Assembly: GCA_002946415.1 (NCBI GenBank)
Contig: NJPS01000054.1
Span: 558,001 to 622,000 of the forward strand
Length of the DNA: 64,000 nucleotides
Direction: 5' to 3'
From: Rutstroemia sp. NJR-2017a BVV2
Taxonomy: Eukaryota > Ascomycota > Leotiomycetes > Helotiales > Rutstroemiaceae
Part shown: piece after piece, positions 23,140 through 33,401 of the stretch
Numbering within the stretch: the stretch's first letter is position 1
Layout: each line of letters starts with the position of its first letter
Position numbers and translations under genes: made by a program
The notes under the pieces: model-generated
What the model was told of the DNA's origin: nothing
The model's database searches: none
Seen by the model: only the letters and a program-made list of their open reading frames with translations

Positions 23140-23695
23140 ATGATACCATCAACGATGCTCCTCCGCGCAGGCCGCACAATCTTCCCATCTCTCGCACGCA
23201 CTTCCGTTTCACAAACTTCTATGGTTGCGACAAGATGTTTCTCTCAGCAAGCGATCCGCAGACCGATGGTTCAGGGGAATGCATTGGGGTTGCAGAAGGG
23301 GATGGTTATGGGTATGGAGGTCGCGAAAGAACAGGTTAGGGGGATGAAGGTTAGGACTTCGGTAAAGAAGTTGTGTGAGGGTTGTAAGGTATGTGGATTG
23401 CTTTTCGTTGAGTGAGGGGGAAATGGCGTGAAGGGGAGGGAAGGGAGAATGATGGCAAGAGTGTGGGCGACAATATGAAGAGCAGGGAGGGGCTCCGGTG
23501 GGAGAGGGGAGAACGTTGAAGGGAAGAAAGGGAACTAGGGTGTAGAGAGCGGGAAATATGGTTTTCAAATCTTGTGTGCGGATAGCTAATTTGTATAAAC
23601 AGAGCGTAAGAAGGAAGGGTGGAAAGTCTGGAAAGGGACATGTTTATATTATTTGTTCGCTGAACCCGAAACATAAGCAGAGGCAAGGGAAATAG
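23140..23695 (+). CDS. RTC6: Mitochondrial large-subunit ribosomal protein bL36m
   Basis: Two exons, 23140-23388 and 23603-23695, encode 113 residues. The N-terminal about 70 residues (MIPSTMLLRAGRTIFPSLAR ...) form a basic, Ser/Arg-rich mitochondrial targeting region. The C-terminal 40 residues are the bacterial-type L36 zinc ribbon: MKVRTSVKKLCEGCK, then SVRRKGGKSGKGHVYIICS and NPKHKQRQGK, with Cys-x2-Cys, Cys and His as zinc ligands. The 214-nt intron falls exactly between CK and SVRR. The yeast orthologue is Rtc6. The gene is convergent with the LYR-protein gene. Confidence 0.95.
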
Positions 23696-24218
23696 ATGTT
23701 TACTGCGGAGCCGTTTCTCAAGAAATTGGGAGATTGGAGAATCGTTGATGGCGCATTTACATTTTCGAATATGTGCTCGTGGGCAGAGCGATTCAATGCC
23801 ATATACGTGGATGGAGAGAGGATGCAAGCTGTAGACAGACAAGACGATATGGCATAAGGTGTACGATATATGAACGTCCCAAGACGAAAACTGCATGGAG
23901 GAATGGCGTTGGTTGGAGACTACAATTGTACAAAGACGAGGGAAGACGGATTTGCGCATTACAGACGCACATCACGAATGAAACCTGCGGACTGGGTGAA
24001 GCTTGCAAATTACCATCCTCCGCATTATACACGATATATCCCACTCCAAAATACAGCGGAGCGCACTGCATCCTGCATTGCTTGTTAACGCAAAACTCCA
24101 TCCAGCCCATGCATGATATACTATAAACCCGATCTATCCAACTATGCAGTCCCATATATAAAATCTCATAGCCATCCCGATCCACCCTTTCAACACATTT
24201 ATTTACCTTTTGCCTCCC
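23696..24218. other. Convergent spacer bL36m/LYR gene
   Basis: This 523-bp stretch must contain both 3' untranslated regions. Open frames run on both strands (for example 23773-24126 plus, 23793-24185 minus) but have no recognised content. Confidence 0.45.
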
Positions 24219-24763
24219 TCACAACCCAGTAATATAACGCTCCATACCTTCCCACTGCGTTTTCCCAGTCCCAATCAAATAGCGGATCTGCGTCTGCCAT
24301 CAAGTCTATTAGCTACCCGAACCAAAGACGAGCAAACCCGCCCATCCGACCTTACGGTCCTCTAAAACATCCACCGAATTCATACTCCTCCAATGCAACT
24401 CGCCCAAAGGAAAGCCACTTACCAAATCCCTAACACCCCTATTCCGCTCAAAATCCTCTCTCACAAATCTCTTCGTCTCAGCCCGCGATTGCGCATCAGG
24501 AATACGTTTGCAATCCCGCAGGATACGTCGATAGAGAGCAAGGGCTTTGCTGCGTTGAAGAAACTGTTTTTGGGTTAATTCTTTCCTGCTGGTAGACGTA
24601 ATGTAAGGTTTGAACAAGAACATAAACAGATAGGCATGATTTAATGCATGTGATTTGATATGGCAGGATAGAGAAGAAAACCTACATGATCCAAACTCAA
24701 CGTCTCCCCCAATCGACCCTTCTTCGTCCTTGCAGATGATGCGTATCCTCTTATTCCTCTCAT
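24219..24763 (-). CDS. LYR-motif protein, LYRM2-type
   Basis: Three exons (24686-24763, 24423-24563, 24219-24293) join in phase to give 97 residues. It opens MRGIRGYASSARTKKGRLGE, a short basic presequence, followed by TLSLDHFLQRSKALALYRRI with the LYR tripeptide, then DFERNRGVRDL, TQIRYLIGTGKTQWEGMERY, and ITGL. This is the LYRM2 pattern: a small mitochondrial matrix protein of the complex-1 LYR family, whose members act with acyl-ACP in complex assembly. An in-frame ATG upstream at 24796 would give a longer, less likely N-terminus. The splice joining LDH to FLQRS restores a conserved block, which supports the model. Confidence 0.9.
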
Positions 24764-25212
24764 ATATGTATTTACAGGAGTAAAAATTATACACATTGCT
24801 TTAACTATTACTAAATTCCTGCCGCTGAAGTTGTGCAGGTTGAACATCGGATGATGGATCGGATGACGGATTTGATATTGAACATGAATTTTGTTGCATA
24901 TCTGAATTTTTGAAGTAGGCCTCCCCTAGGCCGGATATAAGGTTGATAGGCGCTTTTATTCCCGGGATGGGCGATTTTGCGAAGTGTCGTAAGTGAATTT
25001 GCAGTAGAGGGGAAATGTGGCGGGGCGGGGCGGAAAACATAATTGGTGGGGAACGCGTCGCGGGGTAGCTTGAGGACGCGTTACTGTAGAGGTGAGCACT
25101 CGTGATCGGTCATATCAAATTTACATACTCTTCTCATTTCTAGTATAACTTCAAAAATATGCGGTGACAGTGACTCCTTGATCCATACGATCACCTCTCC
25201 CATAATTCAATC
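24764..25212. promoter_or_regulatory. Bidirectional promoter LYR gene/NatD
   Basis: Divergent spacer of 449 bp. It contains a GC-rich patch with short palindromic bits around 25015-25080 and no element I can name. Confidence 0.4.
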
Positions 25213-26213
25213 ATGGCACCTAAAAATCCCCCAAAAATCGATCCCATTGACCACGCAAACGCGAAATCCCTCGTGGATTTCGAGCGCGATTATCTTCCTC
25301 CGCGGTACTTTATCCTCTTGCACCACTCTGCTCCGGAAATCTAACACATGGATCTACAGCTCTTCATACTCACTATATGTCATTCCCAACCGGCCACCTC
25401 CATGTGAAGTCGATATAGCCCTTCACACGCCGGAAACACTTTCGTCTGCGGATTTGACAAAGCTGTTGAATCTGGTTGCGAAGACGTCGGGTTCGCATTA
25501 TAGGGCGAGTACGATGGGGTGGAATCAGAGGAAGAAGGGGGCGGAGATGAGGTTGAGGGATTTGAAGTATTTGATTGTGAGGGGGAGGGGGGCATGGGAT
25601 GGGGAGGGGGGAGAAGGGAAGGATGGGAGGGGAGATGAGAAGGTGGGAGAGAAGGTGGGAGAGAAGGTGGGAGAGAAGGTGGGAGAGAAGGTGGGAGAGA
25701 AGGTGGATGAAGATGAGGTGGAGGGAAATAAAGGGGTGGTGGGGAAGAAGAGGAAAAGGACAGCGGATGAGGATGAGGATGAAGATGCGGAAAAGGAGAC
25801 TCCAAAGACGGAAGAAAAGGAAAAAGGAGAACTGATGGGCTTTGCGAGTTTCATGCCAACCTACGAAGACGGAAAGAAAGTCATCTACGTTTACGAGATC
25901 CATCTAGAAGAAGAACTGCGAGGGTTAGTACCAATCCAATACACCCCCATATTTCCACTCCGCCCCAACTTACCAATCCTCCAGAACCAAACTCTCACAA
26001 ACCCTGATGTCCCTAATCCAGCACGCAGCCGAAAAGATCAGCGGCGTGGAAAAAGTCATGTTGACGTGTTTCACGGCGAATGCGGCAGCAAGAAGGTTCT
26101 ATGAGAGATTGGGGTATGAGCTGGACGAGTATAGTCCGCAGCCGAGGGTGATGAGGGGTGGGAAGAAGGTACAGGCGGATTATGTGATTTTGAGTAGGGG
26201 GGTGGGGGGATGA
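25213..26213 (+). CDS. NAA40: N-alpha-acetyltransferase 40 (NatD), histone H4/H2A
   Basis: Exons 25213-25304, 25360-25923 and 25985-26213 join in frame to 294 residues. NatD acetylates the N-terminal serine of histones H4 and H2A. Diagnostic blocks are SSYSLYVIPNRP, SHYRASTMGWNQRKKGAEMR, the GNAT strand GFASFMPTYEDGKKVIYVYE, IHLEEELRG, and the acetyl-CoA region LMSLIQHAAEKISGVEKVML, with CFTANAAARRFYERLGYE after it. Between strands, at about residues 125-195, sits a long charged insertion with five to six copies of VGEK plus Lys/Glu/Asp runs. This region is not part of the usual compact enzyme and is probably a disordered loop. Codons in that insertion are almost pure purine. The small first exon is needed for the start MAPKNPPKIDPIDHANAKSL. 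Confidence 0.92.
25637..25705 (+). repeat. 12-bp in-frame tandem repeat in NatD
   Basis: The unit GAGAAGGTGGGA is repeated five times without change, then partially a sixth time. It encodes (EKVG)n. A multiple-of-three unit keeps the frame open. Confidence 0.85.
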
Positions 26214-26981
26214 TGTGGTAAGGGGGAAGTGGGAGGGTGAATTGAGGTGTAGGAGGAGAGGAGAGAAGAGGAGAGGAGAGAGGAATTTGATAGATAACGG
26301 GGAGATGGTTGAGCTTGAAGAGAAGGTCGGGATATGTATAGGGAGGGGAATAGATGATGCTTTATGGCGGACGCAATGTACGATATGCGGGTCGGGCTCC
26401 AGAAGACAGCGGTAGGAGCAGAAGGGAGAATGGAAAACGGGAAGCGGAGTTTATTTGTGAAGGCGCTCCCGGATGGTTTGGTATAGCATGGAAATTGGCG
26501 GTGTTTTGGGCATTTACGCTGAAGGTCCCTCACAAGTCGAGCAGCGAGAATAGGACAAAATGATCTAATGCAGTTTCATATCATGGGAGGCGTAGTAAAT
26601 TCATTATCCACCCTCATCTACAAGAATTCAAAATAAATTCAAACTCCAAGGTTTATCCCTAAAAACTCTCAAAAGTAACTGCTATCGATATCCAAAATGT
26701 TTCAATGAATTTTCAACGTTTCTAGTGCAGTGTTAGAAGATATCAGACTTATGAAGCATTGTATAGTTAAGCCCCTGGTGCTACCAAACGCCCAAACACA
26801 ACTATCTAAACTACTTACTGCATGAAGCCCCATTATCATATCCTGCCCCAAATCGGTATCTCGAAAGAAATAGAATTATGATAGGAAACAAAGAACTTAA
26901 AATCTGTATCATCGCACTCGTGCATATTCTCCAATTTCAAAGGCGCATCCATTCCTCATTCAATCACTACAAAGACGCCGC
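26214..26981. other. Convergent spacer NatD/PLAC8
   Basis: The left part is purine-rich (GGAGAGGAGAGAAGAGG around 26250). The rest is AT-rich with no gene recognised. It should contain both 3' untranslated regions. Confidence 0.5.
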
Positions 26982-27613
26982 TCATTGCTGTGGCCTCATC
27001 TCCATCCCCTCCGGCCTCACATACCCTTGTTGGAACCCGTTTCCATTTCTACTCCTCTGTTCAACCTCCTTCTCCTGCTGCATAAGCGCACAACAATGAC
27101 AACACCAACTGAAGAAACCATCCTCAAGTGTATCTCCCGGAATGCCATATTTCTGACGAATAGCCTGTCGTTGAAGGAGGGTGAGGATGCATCCGAGTCC
27201 ACAGTATTGTGCTGCGGACCAGATGCAACACTATTTAAACATAAATTAGCTCGGGGATTTGAATGAGGGGAAAGCATGAGCACGTACGTCGTTGTTGAGG
27301 GGTTGATAACCTGCGAGGGTAGGGTTTTGGAGACGATGTTGGGTTTTGCCGTAGACGATGCATGGGAGGCAGCAGGCTTTCAGACCTAGATTCAAATCAT
27401 TAAGATGGATAACTATTGAGTGGTAGGTTGGGATAAAGTACAGAGCTCAGCGGGTTGGAAACAATCCCACATGTCAGTTGCCCATGATGAATGAGCAACC
27501 GCGCCATAGTAAATTGGTTGTTGTTGTTGCGGCTGTAGTTGCTGCTGTAGTGGATGTTGCGCCGGAGCAGGATGTTGAATTACCGGCAGCTTGTAAGCAT
27601 TCTTTTCTGCCAT
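26982..27613 (-). CDS. PLAC8-family cysteine-rich protein
   Basis: Three exons (27442-27613, 27288-27385, 26982-27230) encode 172 residues. After a Gln/Pro-rich N-terminus (HPLQQQLQPQQQQPIYYG), the PLAC8 domain runs from about residue 42: WATDMWDCFQPAELCLKACC, LPCIVYGKTQHRL, then CCIWSAAQYCGLGCILTLLQ, RQAIRQKYGIPGD and WCCHCCALMQQEKEVEQR. This Cys-rich domain occurs in plant FWL/PCR and fungal membrane proteins, some linked to cadmium or calcium handling. Two hydrophobic Cys-rich segments suggest a membrane association. All three exons are required to complete the CC-x-LPC motif, so the model is well supported. The cellular role in fungi is not known to me. Confidence 0.88.
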
Positions 27614-28907
27614 TGTGAATAATAACTTGTGCGTTCAAATTGATAGGAAGGGTAAGATATGTTTTTGCGAACGACTTGTATATCAGAAAGAATTGTGAAT
27701 TAGAAAGTCATCGGAGTGCAGCAGCATAGTTACCTATTTTAAGCAAATCAGAAAACAACAGCTGAGAAAAAGGAGATGAGCTTCTCAGCTCAATCGGGCA
27801 TACGAGAGACAATGGAAAAGAGGTGAAATTAGGGCTGAGAACCCGTACGGGAATGGTTTGATATGAGGAGCACAAATGCATCTTTTTCCATGCCGTGAAC
27901 GGCACTCTCCATTGATGTTGTGAAAGAAGAAATGGAGTGTCTTGCAGCTGAGAATGTGGCGTCAGCCTTCCGAATCCCCAGCCTTATTGGTCTAAGTATA
28001 GTTACAACTTTGTAACACTTGAGACAGTATGGTGTGAACTATTTTTCAGCATTCGTTTAAGAACTCGAGATCTTCTCAGGCCTACCTGTCGGAATTCTGC
28101 CACCCGGTTTATATTGCTGACCTGCGCTCACTCTGTCCCAGGCTCCCAGCTCGACTTTTCGCAGCACAAATTCTGCATGTCGATTGAAATAATGAGAAGT
28201 TTGTTCAGACCTCAAGTCGAACTCCGCTGTCCCAGCAAAATTTCTAAAATGTGTTAAGAAAACATCTCAAAGTCGGTCGGTGGGATGAAACATCGACCAA
28301 TCGTTCACTACCATCGCGGGACTGCGCCTGGTTAGTTTTGTGCAGGCAAAAAGATTGATAATAGTAGAAATGATCAACCCATTCTATGAAATCCGTAGAT
28401 GGTTTTGATAGGAGTATCGAACGTCGACGACCTCTAAACAAGCTCCAAATTCTCTCGACGGGATGGTCCGTGCGCCTCGGGCTCCCCCAGGATGACGTTC
28501 CCCTCTTGCATCGGAAGATTTCCGCCAATTCACAGTCGAAGTTCGACCAAAACAGAAGGTCCATGAATACGTGGTGTGATACTCCTGCCTGTACAAGTGT
28601 GCTAATCTGGAAGGCCGTCGCAAAAAATTGAGTAATATTATGAGGAATACGATCTTTGCACTTCCTGCGGAACAAGAATAAACTGTGCGCTGTAGCGACC
28701 TTCTCTATCAAGTGTTTGGCGGGCGTCTTTCAAGTGGAGATATATGGGATATTGTATTGTGCAGCACAATAAAAACCAATCTCGCTCCTGCTTGAATCTG
28801 TGTTGTTGTTGTTGTTGTTGCAGCATAGTCCCACATCATCAGTCCTTTGGTCAGGAACACTCCCGTTACAGTTGGTCATCTTTCTGAAACCCACTCTCAC
28901 TGTCACT
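27614..28907. promoter_or_regulatory. 1.3-kb divergent promoter region PLAC8/Tda3-like
   Basis: The spacer between divergent genes is longer than elsewhere in this block. A (TGT)n run of about 22 bases lies at 28800-28822, roughly 85 bases before the ATG at 28908. Frames at 28244-28711 (minus) and 28386-28631 (plus) overlap each other and show no family motif. Confidence 0.45.
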
Positions 28908-30266
28908 ATGGGAGACGCAGGACCAGCCATGGAGAAACGCATTGTTATCATAGGTATCTTCTTCTTCCTACATACTTCTTCTCTATTCTCTACAAATCTC
29001 ACTCTCCCTAGGTGGTGGTATCATTGGTGTCTCAACCGCTTACTACCTTACCCAACACCACGTCTACAACCCCTCAATTCATAAAATTATCCTTCTCGAA
29101 GCAACAGAACTAGCTGGAGGTTCATCTGGCAGAGCAGGTGGTCAGTATATCTAACACTCACAGTCCTATCTACCTCCTAAATGTATCCAGGCCTTCTTGC
29201 CTCATGGGCAACTCCTTCATGTCTCGCTCCTCTAAGTTTCAAGCTCCACTCCGAGCTCGCCGAAAAGTATGACGGCGCAACAAAATGGGGATACCGCCGC
29301 GTCCACTGCGCAGACATGACATTCCAACCACCCTCCTCATCCTCATCTCAAACTCAGGCAGATTCCTCTCCGCCCAGTATCCCCGATTCTCTCGACTGGC
29401 TCAACAAAAAGCCCATCACCCATTTCACTGAAATTGGCAACCCTACAACTACAGCGCAAGTTGATCCTCACCCATTAACGCACCATCTCGCTTCTATATG
29501 CCAATCCAAAGGCGTGGAAATCATCATCGGCGCCTCCGCTAAATCTCTAAACCATTCAGCTGATGCGAAGTCCCTTGAGTCGGTGACTTACGAGCAGGAC
29601 GGCGAGATTAAGACCTTGAACGCCACTGATGTTGTGCTAGCCGCTGGTCCATGGTCCCCTAGACTTTTCCCCCCTATTCCGATGTATGGTGTAAGAAGTC
29701 ATAGTATCATACTAGAACCAACCAGTGACTTAACGCCATATGTTCTATTTCCAATCTTCAAACCCGCCGTCTCATGTCCATCGTCAAACCTAGAAGAACA
29801 AAAAGACAAAGAAGAAACCTCCTCGGACACGGAAATCGACGCCCTCGAACTGTACCCTCGCCCCGCCCACCCCGGCCCCCACACTACCCTTTACATCTGC
29901 GGACCCAACGACTATCCACCTCTTCCGTCATCTACCTCTTCTGTGCCTGTCTCCTCCTCCATGATCGAAGCAATCAAAACCGCATCCGCGCTCATGTCGC
30001 CACACATCAAGAACGGTCGATTCATTAAAGGCCAAGCGTGTTTCAGGCCGCAAATACGCCAGCATGCGGATGGGGAAGCGGTGGGTCCGATCGTTGGGGA
30101 GGTCGATGATGTGCAGGGGCTGTGGATCGCAACAGGTCATGATGAGTGGGGTGTGCAGAATAGTCAGGGGACGGGATATATACTTGCGGGAATGGTTTGG
30201 GGAGAGAGGATGGAGGGAATAGATGTGGAGAGTTTGAGGCCGAAGCATTTTATCAAGGATGATTGA
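28908..30266 (+). CDS. TDA3: FAD-dependent oxidoreductase, Tda3-like (DAO fold)
   Basis: Exons 28908-28953, 29012-29140 and 29191-30266 join in frame to 416 residues. The dinucleotide-binding motif is assembled across the first intron: RIVIIGGGIIGVSTAYYLTQ. A second conserved block, LAGGSSGRAGGLLASWATP, is assembled across the second intron. Both match the yeast Tda3 type of D-amino-acid-oxidase-fold proteins, as does YDGATKWGYRRVH. The C-terminus has GPIVGEVDDVQGLWIATGHD and EWGVQNSQGTGYILAGMVWG, the usual FAD-closing segment. The true substrate is unknown; yeast Tda3 has been linked to endosome-to-Golgi traffic. Codons shift from C-ending to G-ending near 30040. Confidence 0.88.
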
Positions 30267-30855
30267 AGCGAAGACGCTGAGATATGATCATCTGGCTTTT
30301 AATGTATCGCAGAAACTGTTCACTGTCCTAGCTAGGAAGTATTCCCTCTTGGATGGATTTTGTATATACATGTCTTTGGAAGTAAAGTCCGATTGCATCG
30401 AGAAAGATATCCATGAATCGATTGACAAACCATCCAACTAGTCTTTACTTAATAACATCGTTTCGAGAGCAAATACATAATAGAAGCTTTGCTGTTTTCA
30501 AACTCAAGTATCACAAAACTTCAAACCCGGGTCACTACATCACGTGGAACCTCGGTATCGCTGATATAAATCCGAAGTTTTTATGCGCCAACATCAACGT
30601 CATCTGAAAAAACAGCCGGAAGAAGATCAACACATGGAAAAACTTTATCACCACGGATAATAGCTGAAAATTCGACGGTCGATTTCGATTCCCCTAAAGT
30701 TACAGCAGTATAACAGAATTTGAGCACAGCGTTTGACTATCTATCTATTCAATCATCTACCCCACTATCATATCCGTCTATTCTTCCTCCTTTCACTCCC
30801 GCAGTCGAGCACAATAAACAAATCAGCAAATCAGTATTCTGAAAGGGGGCAAAAA
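30267..30855. other. Spacer before the split-start hydrolase gene
   Basis: AT-rich spacer of about 590 bases. ATGs are present (for example 30583 and 30635) but their frames close within 30 codons. The region near 30780-30855 would be the 5' leader of the next gene. Confidence 0.45.
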
Positions 30856-32623
30856 ATGTAATACCAACCACGACTCTCTCCTTTGTAACAAGACCTCCCA
30901 GCTAACACAATCAAACCCAAGGGAAACACCCGAAGATAAGAGACCGACGGTGGAAGAAATCTTAGCACACCAGTCGTATCCAGATACAGTATGGAGATTG
31001 GTTCCGACGCAGAGCGGAAAGTTGCCAGTTGCGAAAGGAAGAGGTGGTCCGTTTAATATCGACTGGGAGGTCCATGGTACTGGGGATATCAAGGTTGTGG
31101 TAAGTTGGTGATTTTTTGATGGAGGGGTTTGGGAGAGGAGCTTATGTGGTTTGAGGAGTTGGGTACGATGCAAGTGCATGGTGATGAGACGGCGTTTGAG
31201 GAAGGATGATCTGGCCTGGGCCGCATGTATGCTGTTCATGGGATTCTGTCGGATATGATACCTGCCATTTGAAGTTGTCGCTCGAACGACCTCAATTCTC
31301 GCGCCACCATCCGATCACGTGCTGCAATACCATCGGAACTGATGCTAACACTTCGACTTCTTAGTGGATTGTCGGTCTAGGGTCTATTAAGGTATGTCTT
31401 CCTGGATAAAGAATATCGCAAAAGTGTTCTAACAGCCAGCAGTCAACATGGCAACGACAAACATTGTATTTCGGTCACGAACACGGCGACAAGTACTCTT
31501 GTCTGATATTTGACAATCGAGGTACGGGTTTCTTCATGACTTCCTTTCATCGTTCACTCTTCGTATATGTCTCCCAGAATCTATCACTATACTCCGCTCT
31601 CATATCGCAACTCAACTTCTAATAACTGATCTTCAATAACATCCTTCTCACCACTAACTTCAAATCTAGGCATGGGAGGATCCGATACACCTTTCCTCCG
31701 CTACTCTACTTCTGAGATGGCCAAAGATTGTCTTGAACTCCTTGATAACCTCGGATGGACAGAAGATCGACAACTCCACGTCGTAGGTGTCAGCATGGGT
31801 GGTATGATTGCCCAAGAACTCGTACGTATATCCATTCCTTTCTATCCCCTTTCTTTCCATACCATTCCGCACCTCTCCTCCTCATTTGGTCCCTGCTCAA
31901 ACGCTCAATACCACCCTCAATACCACCCATCCCTCCCTCACTCTCCCACCCTCTCCCTCTCCAAAACCACCACCCTAACACCCTCTCCAGGCCTACGCAA
32001 CCCCCACCCGCATCTCCACCCTCACCCTCCTCTCCACCGCCGCCCTCATCGAAAACACCACCACCTTCTTCGAAAACCTCCTCACGCGCCTGCAAATGTT
32101 CATCCCCAAACCTCTCTCCCGCTCCGTCCTCGATGCCTCCCTCTCCCTCTTCCCCTCCCCCTGGCTCTCCCTCCCGGACACCACCGCTCTCCCCCTCCCC
32201 AGCACGCCCAACGTGCTCCCACCTCCCACGCACCCCTTCCCCTACCTGCGTTTCCACACCAACTACGAGCGGTTCGCCGCAACCGAGTTGACGAAACGCC
32301 TCGACCCCACAGTCTTCAAACGCACAGGCTTCATGCTGCAGGCGGTGGCCGCGGGGTGGCATTACAAGAGCTTTGGGCAGCTGCGGGAGATGGCGGAGGG
32401 GGTGGGGCGTGGGCGGATTCTGGTGATCCATGGGACTGAGGACCGGCTGATTAGTTTTCCGCATGGGGAGAAGCTGATTGCGGGGCTGGGGTTGGGGGGC
32501 CAGGAGTGGGTGGGGAGTAGGGAGGTGAGAGAGGGGGTGGGGCATGCGGTGCCGATTCAGGAGGAGGAGTGGTTTCGGGAGCGGATGGAGAAGTTGTGGG
32601 GGACGTGGCAGGGGAAGAAGTAG
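30856..32623 (+). CDS. Alpha/beta hydrolase, fungal type
   Basis: Exons are 30922-31099, 31365-31391, 31443-31521, 31670-31821 and 31991-32623, preceded by AT at 30856-30857 that may supply the start codon (total 356 residues). The protein contains [20 protein letters not shown], the nucleophile elbow [14 protein letters not shown] (GxSxG), an Asp region [12 protein letters not shown] and the His in GVGHAVP, so the Ser-Asp-His triad is present. The substrate is unknown. The exon at 31365 is only 27 nt. No in-frame ATG lies at the natural N-terminus ([16 protein letters not shown]); an intron from 30858 to 30921 with GTAATA donor, GCTAAC branch and AAG acceptor would create ATG. The rest of the model is firm; the start is tentative. 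Confidence 0.85.
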
Positions 32624-33401
32624 GTGGGTGGGTTGGAGGGAGGGGAAGGGAAGGGATGGGATAGAATATTCCATGGATGTATAGATTGTTAGATGGATAA
32701 ATAGATAGATAGATAGATGAATTATTCCCAAGGATATATGAATAACACAACACACACAACATCGATAGAAGATGTTCCATCTCTCTACTTTTTTCCTCCC
32801 TTTCTACATCCATTTATCCATCCACCCATCCACCCATCAATCCATCCACTCACTCAGAAACCTGACAACCCCCCATCCCATCTCATACAGACAGTCCAAC
32901 CAAAAGAAAGCTCAAGATCCATATCCTCCCACCACAAAAAAAGAGAATTACCGAAAAAGAAAGAAAACAACGCCTTTTAGCTCCCACACCCAACTTACCA
33001 AATCCTATTCCCATTCTCCACTCTCATTTTAGAAGTTATGTATTTATAAAAGTCCCTCCCCCCTCCCAGCCCTAAGGTCGTTCGTATTTCCATTTCCCTT
33101 TGTTGCGCCCGTCCCACCCTAACCCCTCCTCAATCCGTCCCATTCGGCCTGCCGGGTATGATTGTTTGTAGGTATTTTCCACAGTGGTTTTAGAAGTAGT
33201 AGAAGAAGAAGAATAGTAATACAAAAAACAAATGAAAGATTCCTCGCTGTTCTCTTGTCCCTCCCTTATTTCCTAGTCTCCTCTCTCCCTGCTTGTTTCA
33301 ACGCTGCTATATCGGTCCCCTTCAACTTTATTCCAATCATGTTCAACGCTATTTCGCAATTAATATTTTTCCCAAACCCGAAGTCGGACTCAACGCTCAA
33401 A
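32624..33401. other. Convergent spacer with simple repeats
   Basis: This holds the 3' regions of the hydrolase and SWC3. A (TAGA)n run lies near 32699-32718 and a (CATC)n run near 32812-32850. No gene recognised. Confidence 0.6.
32699..32718. repeat. (TAGA)n microsatellite
   Basis: About four to five copies of the tetranucleotide, slightly interrupted, in the 3' flank of the hydrolase gene. Confidence 0.7.

Noticed and set aside
23351..23959. Minus-strand frame of 202 codons over the bL36m gene
   Set aside because: It overlaps the second exon and intron of bL36m and has no recognisable content.
25373..25903. Leu/Ser/Pro-rich minus-strand frames opposite NatD
   Set aside because: Low-complexity mirror of the VGEK repeat and purine-rich loop; no independent evidence for a gene.
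31790..32755. Antisense open frame of 321 codons opposite the alpha/beta hydrolase
   Set aside because: It is a mirror of the strongly C- then G-biased exon, made of His/Pro/Leu and Gly/Glu runs without any family motif, while the plus strand has a complete hydrolase.
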